This document shows positions 20,397-28,602 of a DNA stretch of 64,000 nt, piece by piece. The notes under the pieces were generated by a model. The model was not told the origin of the DNA. It made no database searches and saw nothing but the letters and a program-made list of their open reading frames with translations. A program made the position numbers and the translations under genes. Position 1 is the first letter of the stretch, and each line of letters opens with the position of its first letter. The stretch is from Brevundimonas sp. A19_0. GTDB taxonomy: Bacteria > Pseudomonadota > Alphaproteobacteria > Caulobacterales > Caulobacteraceae. The stretch is taken from NCBI RefSeq assembly GCF_017744255.1, contig NZ_JAGHQP010000002.1, positions 1-64,000 of the forward strand, read 5' to 3'.

Positions 20397-21055
20397 GCCA
20401 CGGCCTCCTCGCCGCTCATCGTTGCCCTGAACGCCTCCATATCCGGCTGCTGCTCCAGCGCAGGACGCAGCACGCGCATGTAGACCCGGTGCGGGGCATC
20501 AACGATGTTGAACTGCTTCAGGTGATTGTTGACGAACTGGGCGTCCAGCAGGCTGAACCCGGCGCGGTTCAGGCGCGCCACCAGATGCACCAGCGCGATC
20601 TTCGAGGCGTCGCGCTGCCAGGTGAACATGCTTTCGCCGAAGAAGGCCCCGCCGATCTGTACGCCATACAGGCCCCCGACCAGGGCATGGCCGGCCCAGC
20701 ATTCGATGCTGTGCGCATGTCCCTGTTCGTGCAGCTCGGTGTAGACCTGCTCGATGCGCCGGTTGATCCAGGTGTCCCAGCGGTCCCGGATCAGGGCCGC
20801 ACAGCCGGCGATGACCTGCGGGAAGTCCCCGTTCACCCGCACTTCCAGATTGCTGCTCCGGACCGTGCGGGCCAGACGCGCCGGAATGTGAAACCGGTCC
20901 AGCGGGATCACGCCGCGCACATTCGGCCGGATCATAATCAGGGTGTCGTCGTCGCGCGCCTCCGCCATGGGAAAGGACCCATAGCGATAGGCATGCAGCA
21001 GATAGTCGGCGGTCAGGGCCTCGGGGTCGATCAGCGTTGTGAGCGCCTCGCTCAG
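20363..21055 (-). CDS. aat: leucyl/phenylalanyl-tRNA--protein transferase
   Basis: Adds Leu or Phe from aminoacyl-tRNA to proteins with N-terminal Arg or Lys, marking them for ClpS/ClpAP. Family signature: the [16 protein letters not shown]-terminal block, [30 protein letters not shown] and [10 protein letters not shown]. The first ATG (20968) falls in the middle of the conserved YxxGxFPM motif, so it cannot be the true start. The only initiator-like codon giving family length (230 residues) is CTG at 21055-21053, overlapping the accC stop as CTGA, with AAGGGG about nine bases upstream. Gene identity is sure; start is inferred. Confidence 0.93.
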   Translation of the reverse strand: MSEALTTLIDPEALTADYLLHAYRYGSFPMAEARDDDTLIMIRPNVRGVIPLDRFHIPARLARTVRSSNLEVRVNGDFPQVIAGCAALIRDRWDTWINRRIEQVYTELHEQGHAHSIECWAGHALVGGLYGVQIGGAFFGESMFTWQRDASKIALVHLVARLNRAGFSLLDAQFVNNHLKQFNIVDAPHRVYMRVLRPALEQQPDMEAFRATMSGEEAVAYARQSTSQAS

Positions 21056-22407
21056 CTGGCCGGCCCCTTCTGGCGTTTGGCCCAGTTCTCCAGCCAGTGG
21101 ATGTCGTAATCCCCCGACAGGATGTCCGGCTCGTTGAGCAGCTTCTGGAACAGCGGGATGGTGGTGTCGATGCCGCCCACGACCATCTCGTTCAGGCTGC
21201 GCTTCAGCCGCGCCAGACAGGCCTCGCGGTCGCGCCCGTGCACGATCAGCTTGCCGATCAGGCTGTCGTAATAGGGCGGGATCGAATAGCCGGCATAGAT
21301 GGCGCTATCCATGCGCACACCCAGTCCGCCGGGCGCGTGATAGTCGGTGATGGTGCCGGGCGACGGGGTGAAGGTCTCCGAATTCTCGGCATTGATCCGG
21401 CATTCGATGGCATGGCCGGTGAATTTCACATCTTCCTGCCGGAAGCTCAGCGGCTCGCCCGCAGCGATGCGGATCTGCTCGCGGACCAGATCGACGCCGG
21501 TGATCATTTCGGTCACCGGGTGTTCGACCTGCAGGCGGGTGTTCATCTCGATGAAGAAGAACTCGCCGTCCTCCCAAAGGAATTCTATCGTGCCGACGCC
21601 GAGATAGCCGATGGCGGCAATAGCCTTGTTGACCGTCTCGCCGATCTGGGCGCGTTCGGCCGCCGACAGGGCGGGCGAGGGGGCTTCTTCCAGAATCTTC
21701 TGGTGACGACGCTGCAAGGAACAGTCGCGTTCGCCCAGGTGCACCACATTGCCATGGCTGTCGGCCACGACCTGAAGCTCGATGTGCCGCGGCTTCTGCA
21801 GATAGCGCTCCATATAGACCGCGCCATTGCCGAAGGCGGCCTTGGCCTCGGACTGGGCGGTCTGGACGGCCTCGACCAGATCGTCGGGCGTCAGCGCCAC
21901 CTTCATGCCGCGTCCGCCGCCGCCGGCCGCCGCCTTGACGATCAGCGGGAAGCCGATCGACTTCGAGGCCGCAATGGCCGCCTCGACCGTCTCGACCTCA
22001 CCGTCAGAGCCCGGAACCACGGGAATGCCCGCGTCCTTGACCGTCTGCTTGGCGGTGATCTTGTCGCCCATGATCCGGATGTGCTCGGACTTGGGCCCGA
22101 TGAAGCTCATGCCATGAGCCTCGACGATCTCGGCGAAGCGGGCGTTTTCGGACAGGAAGCCATAGCCGGGGTGGATGGCCTGGGCCCCGGTGATTTCCGC
22201 CGCCGCGATGATCGAGGGGATGTTCAGATAGGATTTGGCCGCCGGCGCCGGGCCGATGCAGACGCTCTCGTCGGCCAGCCGCACCCACATGGCGCCCCGG
22301 TCGGCTTCCGAGTGCACGGCCACGGTGGAGATGCCCATCTCCTTGCAGGCGCGATGGATGCGCAGGGCGATCTCACCCCGGTTGGCAATCAGGACCTTGG
22401 TGAACAC
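21052..22407 (-). CDS. accC: acetyl-CoA carboxylase biotin carboxylase subunit
   Basis: ATP-grasp enzyme of 451 residues that carboxylates biotin on AccB, the first half of the malonyl-CoA forming reaction. Seen: [20 protein letters not shown] at the N-terminus, the glycine loop [32 protein letters not shown] and [16 protein letters not shown]. Full family length. It follows accB by four bases and its stop is shared with the probable start of aat. Confidence 0.98.
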   Translation of the reverse strand: MFTKVLIANRGEIALRIHRACKEMGISTVAVHSEADRGAMWVRLADESVCIGPAPAAKSYLNIPSIIAAAEITGAQAIHPGYGFLSENARFAEIVEAHGMSFIGPKSEHIRIMGDKITAKQTVKDAGIPVVPGSDGEVETVEAAIAASKSIGFPLIVKAAAGGGGRGMKVALTPDDLVEAVQTAQSEAKAAFGNGAVYMERYLQKPRHIELQVVADSHGNVVHLGERDCSLQRRHQKILEEAPSPALSAAERAQIGETVNKAIAAIGYLGVGTIEFLWEDGEFFFIEMNTRLQVEHPVTEMITGVDLVREQIRIAAGEPLSFRQEDVKFTGHAIECRINAENSETFTPSPGTITDYHAPGGLGVRMDSAIYAGYSIPPYYDSLIGKLIVHGRDREACLARLKRSLNEMVVGGIDTTIPLFQKLLNEPDILSGDYDIHWLENWAKRQKGPAS

Positions 22408-22411
22408 GGGA

Positions 22412-22912
22412 TCAGGCCTCGAGCAGGACGAGGGGTTCGCCGAACTCGACCGGCTGGGCGTCGCCGACCAGCACGTCCGCCACCACGCCGTCGCGCGGCG
22501 ACTGGATCGGGTTCATGGTCTTCATCGCCTCGACGATCAGCAGGGTCTGGCCCTTCTTCACCTTGTCGCCGACCTTCACGAAGGTCGGGGCCTCAGGCGA
22601 GGGCTGCAGATAGACAGTGCCGACCATCGGCGACTTCACCTCTTCGCCGGCGCGCGCCACCATCGTCGCGGGGTCGCTGGGCATGGCCGCCGGCGCAGGC
22701 GCAGCAGCCGGGGCGGGGGCAGCGGCCGGAGCCGGCGCCGCCGCATAGGTGACCGGGCCGGCCGCCACGGTCAGCTCGCGTGCCACCCGGATCTTCAGCT
22801 CACCGCGCTCGACCTCGATCTCCGAGAGCTCGGTCTCCTTCAGGATGTCGGCCAGCTGGCGGACCAGGGTGGTGTCGATCTCGGATTCGTTCGGCAATTT
22901 CTTCACAGCCAT
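22412..22912 (-). CDS. accB: biotin carboxyl carrier protein of acetyl-CoA carboxylase
   Basis: A 166-residue carrier with the biotinylation motif [10 protein letters not shown] (modified Lys about residue 131) at the hairpin tip of a C-terminal lipoyl/biotinyl domain. A Pro/Ala-rich flexible linker spans about residues 55-80, and the N-terminal helix [20 protein letters not shown] is typical. Located between aroQ (31 bases upstream) and accC (four bases downstream), the usual bacterial order aroQ-accB-accC. Confidence 0.98.
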   Translation of the reverse strand: MAVKKLPNESEIDTTLVRQLADILKETELSEIEVERGELKIRVARELTVAAGPVTYAAAPAPAAAPAPAAAPAPAAMPSDPATMVARAGEEVKSPMVGTVYLQPSPEAPTFVKVGDKVKKGQTLLIVEAMKTMNPIQSPRDGVVADVLVGDAQPVEFGEPLVLLEA

Positions 22913-22943
22913 GAGAGGGTGACCCTTGTTCTTCTTCGTTCTT

Positions 22944-23405
22944 TCAACGAGCCGCGGCGTCGGCGCGTTCCTGCGCCAGCCTCAGGGCGGCCTTGACCGC
23001 CAGCTCGTAACCGTGGGGGCCGAAGCCCGAAATGACGCCGGTCGCAACCAGCGAGACATAGGAATGGCGCCGGAACTCCTCCCGCGCCGCCGGATTGCTC
23101 AAATGGCACTCCACGACCGGAATGTCCAAGGTCTTGAGCGCATCCAGCAGGGCAACCGAGGTGTGGGTAAAGGCCGCAGGGTTGATCACCAGCGCGCGGG
23201 CGGTGCCGCGGGCCTCGTGGATCCACTCGACCAGTTCGCCCTCGTGGTTCGACTGCCGGAACACGACGGGGACGTCCCCGGCCCCCGCCTCGCACAGCGC
23301 CTGCACATCGGCCAGGGTCTCCCGGCCATAGATTTCCGGCTCCCGCTCGCCCAGAAGGTTGAGATTGGGGCCGTTCAGCACATAGATGACGTCAGTACGG
23401 CCCAT
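22944..23405 (-). CDS. aroQ: type II 3-dehydroquinate dehydratase
   Basis: Third shikimate-pathway step. The 153-residue protein shows [20 protein letters not shown] with the active-site Tyr, [32 protein letters not shown] and [18 protein letters not shown] with the catalytic His. The ATG at 23405 gives the standard length; the frame is open 57 bases further but without conserved sequence. First gene of aroQ-accB-accC-aat, divergent from thiS. Confidence 0.97.
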   Translation of the reverse strand: MGRTDVIYVLNGPNLNLLGEREPEIYGRETLADVQALCEAGAGDVPVVFRQSNHEGELVEWIHEARGTARALVINPAAFTHTSVALLDALKTLDIPVVECHLSNPAAREEFRRHSYVSLVATGVISGFGPHGYELAVKAALRLAQERADAAAR

Positions 23406-23494
23406 GGGCTCCGCCGCTCGCGATTCCGGCCCGGGTTTTAGCTTAGCATTCCGGCCGGTCATAGCCCGGACGGCAAGGAAGGTGACCCCGCGTC

Positions 23495-23692
23495 ATGCAC
23501 ATTCAGGTCAACGGCGAATCCCGTCAGGTCACTGCCACCACCCTGACCGGTCTGGTCGAGGAACTGGGTCTCGACCCGCGCAAGGTCGCCATTGAGCGCA
23601 ACCTTGAGATCGTGCCGAAGTCCCTGCACGCCAACACGGCCCTGACCGACGGCGACCGCATCGAGATCGTCCAGTTCGTCGGCGGGGGGTGA
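23495..23692 (+). CDS. thiS: sulfur carrier protein ThiS
   Basis: A 65-residue ubiquitin-fold sulfur carrier ending in ...VQFVGGG; the C-terminal Gly-Gly is adenylated and thiocarboxylated to donate sulfur for the thiazole ring of thiamine. Typical [12 protein letters not shown] start and [11 protein letters not shown] segment. Its partner thiG is normally next, but here 1.77 kb and an unrelated gene lie between them. I see no TPP riboswitch in the 89 bases upstream. Confidence 0.94.
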   Translation: MHIQVNGESRQVTATTLTGLVEELGLDPRKVAIERNLEIVPKSLHANTALTDGDRIEIVQFVGGG

Positions 23693-23746
23693 CCGGCTCT
23701 CCCAAGGCAGGCTAGCGTGAGCGTCGTCATCTGGAGGGCGGTTGGT

Positions 23747-25426
23747 ATGCGGTGTTCGGCTATTCTTGTCGCTGTGCTTTGGGCGATGGCCTCAGCAGTC
23801 GAGGCCTGCTCCGTCAGCGGGGATTTTGTCCGGTCTTCGACTTATGAAATGGTCGAGGGGGCGGATGCCGTCGTGGTGGCCACACCGATCAAAGAGGTCG
23901 GCGATGAGCCTGGTTCGACGAGCGTGCAGTTCCGCGTGGACTTTGCGTTGAAAGGCAAGCCGCCCTCCGAGTTCATTGATGACTGGGCATACATCGGGCG
24001 CGCCCGCCAAAGTGATCCCAACGACATCTCGGTCGCCCACCCTGAGGGCTTTATGGGTCCGTGTTCGCGGATGACCTTTGAGGAGGGGAGACAATATGTC
24101 GTCTTTCTCAAACGCAGTGTGGATGGTTCCGGTACGGGCTGGCGCAAGGTTCATCACACCTTCTGGCGCGATGGCGAGGATTATCATGGGCCGGACAGCC
24201 TGTGGGTAGAGGTGCTCAACTTCTACATCGGCGTCGAGGCCGCAGAACCGGACCGGATGAGGGTTATTGAGGTTCTGGCTGGGCATTTACCCCGCCTAGA
24301 ACGGCCGGGAGCTACGCCGAATGAGCGAGCGCTGGCCGCTGATATTCGAGATCATCTGAGTTCCTTGTCGCCTTGGAAGCCTACCGCCTTTCTCATTGAA
24401 GCCTATGAGGCGTTGGATCGAGGCGAGAGTCCGCGCTTTGGTATCCGGGGGCTGGAGGCCAACCAGGAGGGAGGGCCCGCTCAGGCCCTGACCGATGCGG
24501 TCTTCGACACCCAGCGTCCGCCCTTCGATCGGGAAGAGCAGAAGTTCTATATCCTGCAATCGCTGATCACTGGGGAGCATCCCGAGGCTGGGCCTTTTTT
24601 CGAGCGGATCATAGCCGCTAAACCTACTCCCCGTCAGACCGGCATGGCCATTCGTTGGCTCGCCGGGAACGGCAAGCTCGCGCGGGCCTATGACATGGCT
24701 GAAGCGGCGGCAGTTGGCTTGGCAAATCTAACGCGGGACGAGGCGGCGTTATTGATCAGCGACATACTCGTAGCCATGAGCGGCGATCTGGACGAGGAGG
24801 CTTGGGCACGGGACCCTTATGTGGCGTCCCGTTGGCCAACCTTGGCATTGTCTCTGCAAGTGACGGGAGAGGAGCTCGGCTTAGGGGACGGGGGATGGTC
24901 GCTCACGAGACCGATTCGGGAGCTGTTCACGGGCGATTGGCGCGCTGACCCGCGTATCTCCCTGATACTGGCCGCAGGGTTCGATGAAGATGCTGAAGCG
25001 TGGGCCATCGCGGAACTGGCCCGGGCACTGCCGCTGGCGGATTGGCGGGACGAGGCCGACCCTGTCTGGCTGCCTGCTCAAATGCTGGTGCTAGGGTATG
25101 GAGAACCCCGGGATGAAGCGCTGCTGGATGCGTATTGCAGCGGTGGGAAGACGGGCCGGATCGTGATCATGACGGCACTCGCACAGCGTGGGGACACGAT
25201 CATGGACTTCATGCTTCTTGAAAGGTTGATCGAGGATCTGCCCGACACGTCTGGCTTGGATAAGGTCCGCGATGCGTTGACGTTTAGGTACGCCGAAATG
25301 ACCAAGCATGAGGAACCGTCGATGTTCGGGGGCCGGGACAGCGACGAATTGATGAACCTCATCGTGCTGATTGACTCGATGCTTGGGTCGACGATCCCCG
25401 ACCACGCCCCCTGCGCCGGGGGTTGA
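23747..25426 (+). CDS. exported protein with an NTR/TIMP-like N-terminus, function unknown
   Basis: A 559-residue exported protein (signal [20 protein letters not shown]). The mature start CSVSGDFV, then [24 protein letters not shown], a Cys in [11 protein letters not shown] and RQYVVFLKR, resembles the netrin/TIMP-like OB domain of some bacterial secreted proteins, where the first Cys pairs with a later one. The rest (residues ~180-559) is helical and repeat-like with no motif I know. The ATG at 23747 follows GGAGGG at eight bases. Codons such as TTA, CTA and ATA are visibly more frequent than in neighbours, and the gene splits thiS from thiG. Probably an acquired orphan. Confidence 0.82.
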   Translation: MRCSAILVAVLWAMASAVEACSVSGDFVRSSTYEMVEGADAVVVATPIKEVGDEPGSTSVQFRVDFALKGKPPSEFIDDWAYIGRARQSDPNDISVAHPEGFMGPCSRMTFEEGRQYVVFLKRSVDGSGTGWRKVHHTFWRDGEDYHGPDSLWVEVLNFYIGVEAAEPDRMRVIEVLAGHLPRLERPGATPNERALAADIRDHLSSLSPWKPTAFLIEAYEALDRGESPRFGIRGLEANQEGGPAQALTDAVFDTQRPPFDREEQKFYILQSLITGEHPEAGPFFERIIAAKPTPRQTGMAIRWLAGNGKLARAYDMAEAAAVGLANLTRDEAALLISDILVAMSGDLDEEAWARDPYVASRWPTLALSLQVTGEELGLGDGGWSLTRPIRELFTGDWRADPRISLILAAGFDEDAEAWAIAELARALPLADWRDEADPVWLPAQMLVLGYGEPRDEALLDAYCSGGKTGRIVIMTALAQRGDTIMDFMLLERLIEDLPDTSGLDKVRDALTFRYAEMTKHEEPSMFGGRDSDELMNLIVLIDSMLGSTIPDHAPCAGG

Positions 25427-25457
25427 CCTGTGGGTGTATTCGCGCGCAACGCAAGGC

Positions 25458-26240
25458 ATGACTGATACACACTCCGACACCTGGACCGTTGCCGGTCGCA
25501 CCTTCACCTCGCGGCTGATCGTCGGCACCGGCAAATATGCCGACTATGCCCAGAACGCGGCGGCGGCCGAGGCAGCGGGGGCCGAGATCGTCACCGTGGC
25601 GCTGCGGCGGGTGAACCTTTCCGATCCTTCCCAGCCCATGCTGGTCGATCATGTGAAGTCCGACCGCTTTACCTATCTGCCCAATACGGCCGGCTGTTTC
25701 ACCGGCGAGGATGCCGTGCGGACGCTCAGGCTGGCGCGCGAGGCGGGGGGCTGGAACCTGGTCAAGCTGGAGGTCCTGTCGGAGACCCCGCACCTGTACC
25801 CCGACATGCCCGAGACGCTCCGGGCGCTGGAGATGCTGGTCAAGGACGGATTCGACGTCATGGTCTATTGCACCGACGACGTGGTCATGGCCCGCCATCT
25901 GGAAGAGGCCGGCGCCGCCGCCATCATGCCGGCGGCCGCCCCGATCGGCTCGGGGCTGGGCATCCAGAACCGGGTCAATGTGCGGCTGATTGTTGAACAG
26001 GCAAAGGTGCCGGTGCTGGTCGACGCCGGGGTCGGCACAGCCTCGGATGCCACCATCGCCATGGAACTGGGCTGCGACGCCGTCCTGATGAACACCGCCA
26101 TCGCCGAGGCGAAGGACCCGATCCGGATGGCGCGCGCCATGAAGCACGCGGTGATCGCCGGGCGCGAGGCCTATCTGGCCGGGCGCATGCCCAAGCGCCG
26201 GTACGCCAGCGCCTCTTCGCCGCTCAGCGGCCTGATTTAG
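25458..26240 (+). CDS. thiG: thiazole synthase
   Basis: Condenses DXP, dehydroglycine and ThiS-thiocarboxylate into the thiazole phosphate of thiamine. The 260-residue TIM-barrel protein has [16 protein letters not shown], the Schiff-base lysine in [34 protein letters not shown] and [14 protein letters not shown]. The ATG at 25458 begins [15 protein letters not shown] short TTAGAG/CTCTAA hairpin spans the nine bases between its stop and the convergent dsbA-type gene. Confidence 0.97.
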   Translation: MTDTHSDTWTVAGRTFTSRLIVGTGKYADYAQNAAAAEAAGAEIVTVALRRVNLSDPSQPMLVDHVKSDRFTYLPNTAGCFTGEDAVRTLRLAREAGGWNLVKLEVLSETPHLYPDMPETLRALEMLVKDGFDVMVYCTDDVVMARHLEEAGAAAIMPAAAPIGSGLGIQNRVNVRLIVEQAKVPVLVDAGVGTASDATIAMELGCDAVLMNTAIAEAKDPIRMARAMKHAVIAGREAYLAGRMPKRRYASASSPLSGLI

Positions 26241-26249
26241 AGAGCTGCT

Positions 26250-27041
26250 CTAACGCGCGGCGGCGATGGCCTGGTCGATGGCCGCCGGGTCGTTGCTGGG
26301 GCTGGCCTTGCCATTGATGAAGAAGGTCGGCGTCCCGTCCATCCCGGCGGCGCCCGCGCCGGCCTGTACATCGGCCAGGGTTCGGCTGATCCCGGTGGCC
26401 ATCAGGGCCTGACCGTTCGGCCCGGTATCGACACCGTTTGCCGCCAGAATCCGGTCGATCGCCTCGTGCGACAGGGCACTTTCCGCCATGAGGGCCTGGT
26501 GCACCGCCAGATACTTGCCCTGGCTATGGGCCAGCAGCGCCGCGCGCGCGGCGTGCTGCGACACGGTGGTGGTGCCCGAATCCAGGATCGGCCATTCGCG
26601 GAAGATGAACCGCACATCGGGATTGGCGCGCATCAGCTCCAGATAGCCGGGCGCCGCCGACTTGCAGTAGGGGCAGCGATAATCGAAATATTCCACCACG
26701 GTGACATCGGCATCGGCCGGCCCGAACACCGGCTCGCCGGGGCCGGGCTCCAGCATCTGCGGCATCGAGGCGACGGCGGCATTGATGCGGTCGATCCGCT
26801 CGGTCGCCGCGCGCTGGTCGCGGGCCTGAATCATCTCGTCGAGGATCTGCGGGTTCTCGACCAGATAGGTCCGCACCCGGCTTTCAAACCCGCCGCCGAA
26901 ACTGGCCCAGGAAGACAGGCCCAGCGCGACCACGGCCAGGCCGAGCGCCAGCGGAGTCCCGTGGCGGGCGATCCAGCGCGAGGACGTGTCCTGCGGCGCC
27001 GGGTGAGTCTCGGAGCCGGTCTCGGGGGGCGTGTCGGTCAT
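26250..27041 (-). CDS. membrane-anchored DsbA-family thiol:disulfide oxidoreductase
   Basis: A 263-residue protein with a cytoplasmic N-terminus, one anchor helix (TPLALGLAVVALGLSSWASF, about residues 30-50) and a periplasmic thioredoxin domain with the active site DYRCPYCKSAAP. The C-terminal GMDGTPTFFINGKASPSND carries the cis-Pro loop. It resembles Com1/BdbD-like DsbA proteins. It follows the M48 peptidase by seven bases on the same strand, suggesting shared envelope quality control. Confidence 0.93.
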   Translation of the reverse strand: MTDTPPETGSETHPAPQDTSSRWIARHGTPLALGLAVVALGLSSWASFGGGFESRVRTYLVENPQILDEMIQARDQRAATERIDRINAAVASMPQMLEPGPGEPVFGPADADVTVVEYFDYRCPYCKSAAPGYLELMRANPDVRFIFREWPILDSGTTTVSQHAARAALLAHSQGKYLAVHQALMAESALSHEAIDRILAANGVDTGPNGQALMATGISRTLADVQAGAGAAGMDGTPTFFINGKASPSNDPAAIDQAIAAAR

Positions 27042-27048
27042 GTGGTCT

Positions 27049-28464
27049 CTAGTGTTGGCCGGAGGGCGGGATCACCCCCTGTGGCCGGTTGGCGTTCGAT
27101 TCGTCCAGCACGCGGATGTCGTCCATGGTCGCGCCCGACGCGAGGATGATGTCCATGGCCCGGCGCCATTCCATCGAGCCGGGCTCCAGCATGTCACGGG
27201 CGCGCAGGGCGAACTGGGTCGCCTGGTCCGTCTGGCCCTGAACATAATAGTACTCTGCCGAGGCCAGCCGCGCCTCGCCCTCGCGGCCCATCTGCGAATA
27301 GGCCTGGGCCAGCAGTCGCCAGGCCATGGGGTTGTCGTGCTCCAGCACCGTGGCCTGTTTCAGCTCAGCCACCGCGCGGTCCAGCAGGGTATCGTCGCGC
27401 GACTCGATCAGCGCATGGCCCAGATTGATGCGCAGCAGCGGCGCATCGGGCATCAGGTCGACCGAGCGCTGGTGGGCCTCGACGGCCTCGACCGGGCGGC
27501 CTTCCTCAAAGAAGATCTGGCCCTTCAGCTCCCAGAAGAAGGGGTTTTCGGGCTGTTCGGCGATCAGGGCGTCCACGGCATTGAGCGCGCGGTCCGTCTG
27601 GCCGTCGCGAAACCAGGCGATGGCGCGGGCATAGCGGGCGGGCAGGGAGGTGTCGCTCTCGGGATATTCGCGCAGGGTGATGCCCGGGTGATCCATGAAG
27701 GCGTGGATCTTGGCGATGACCAGGGCGTGTTCGGCCATCCGCTCGGGGGTGTCGACCTCGCCGTAATAGGGGGAGGCCTCGACCGGGCGGCGCAGGTTCT
27801 CGATGCGCTGCGACGACAGGGGGTGACTGCGGAAGTAGGGGTAGCGCCGGGCCTCCGAGAAGACTTCCTGCGAGCGGAAATTCTCGAAGAACTCCACCAG
27901 ACCCCGGCCGGAAATCCCGGCAGACTCCAGCGCGCGTGCGGCGGTGATGTCGGCCTCGCCTTCCTGGCTCTGCATATACCGCAGCGCGCCGAGGGTGCCG
28001 AAATACTGGCTGGAGGCGACCAGCATGGCCGCGGCGTCGGGGGCGCCTGCCACGGCGGCCAGCGCACCCAGCGCCATGGTCATCAGGAACGGCTGCATGC
28101 CCGCCTGCTGCACGCCGTCGCGCAGGGTGTGGCGGTTGCGGATGTGGCCGCCCTCGTGGGCGATGACGCCCAGCAGCTGGTTGGGATTGTCGGTCTCGAG
28201 GATCAGGCCGGTGTTGAGTCCCATGATCCGCCCGCGCGTGGCAAAAGCGTTCAGCGAGGGGTCATTGACCAGCAGGATGGTGATCTCGTCCGGGTTCAGC
28301 CCCATGGCCGTGAACACGGGCGCCGACCAGTCGTGGATGATGCCCTCGATCTCAGTGTCCCGGATGATGCTCTGGGCATTGGCCTGCGCGGGCAGGGCCA
28401 GCAGGGCGGCAATCGCGACGGCCACGCCGCCGACGCGGGAAACGGTTCGCTTAAGCCAGCTCAA
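27049..28464 (-). CDS. M48 family periplasmic metalloprotease with TPR region
   Basis: BepA-like protease of about 471 residues: signal peptide (GGVAVAIAALLALPAQANA), M48 domain with the zinc motif VIAHEGGHIRNRH near residue 125, and a C-terminal TPR region (about residues 260-430; ARAIAWFRDGQTDRALNAVD, LRINLGHALIESRDD). In E. coli BepA acts on LptD and BAM assembly; the same role is inference. No suitable ATG exists; TTG at 28464 follows CAGGAG at about seven bases and begins the signal peptide. Lies between rne and the DsbA-type gene. Confidence 0.92.
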   Translation of the reverse strand: MSWLKRTVSRVGGVAVAIAALLALPAQANAQSIIRDTEIEGIIHDWSAPVFTAMGLNPDEITILLVNDPSLNAFATRGRIMGLNTGLILETDNPNQLLGVIAHEGGHIRNRHTLRDGVQQAGMQPFLMTMALGALAAVAGAPDAAAMLVASSQYFGTLGALRYMQSQEGEADITAARALESAGISGRGLVEFFENFRSQEVFSEARRYPYFRSHPLSSQRIENLRRPVEASPYYGEVDTPERMAEHALVIAKIHAFMDHPGITLREYPESDTSLPARYARAIAWFRDGQTDRALNAVDALIAEQPENPFFWELKGQIFFEEGRPVEAVEAHQRSVDLMPDAPLLRINLGHALIESRDDTLLDRAVAELKQATVLEHDNPMAWRLLAQAYSQMGREGEARLASAEYYYVQGQTDQATQFALRARDMLEPGSMEWRRAMDIILASGATMDDIRVLDESNANRPQGVIPPSGQH

Positions 28465-28602
28465 GACGTGCTCCTGTCCGACGACGGCCGCGCGGCCGAC
28501 TGGTCCCGGGATGTCTATTGGTCGCCGGGCGACAAGGCCAAACAATGACCAAGTCGCCCGACAGGACCGGTTGCCCGATCATCGCCGCGGGGGCGCGTCA
28601 GG

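Noticed and set aside
23406-23494. TPP riboswitch upstream of thiS
   Set aside because: The 89-base divergent gap is too short and lacks the conserved THI-box segments.
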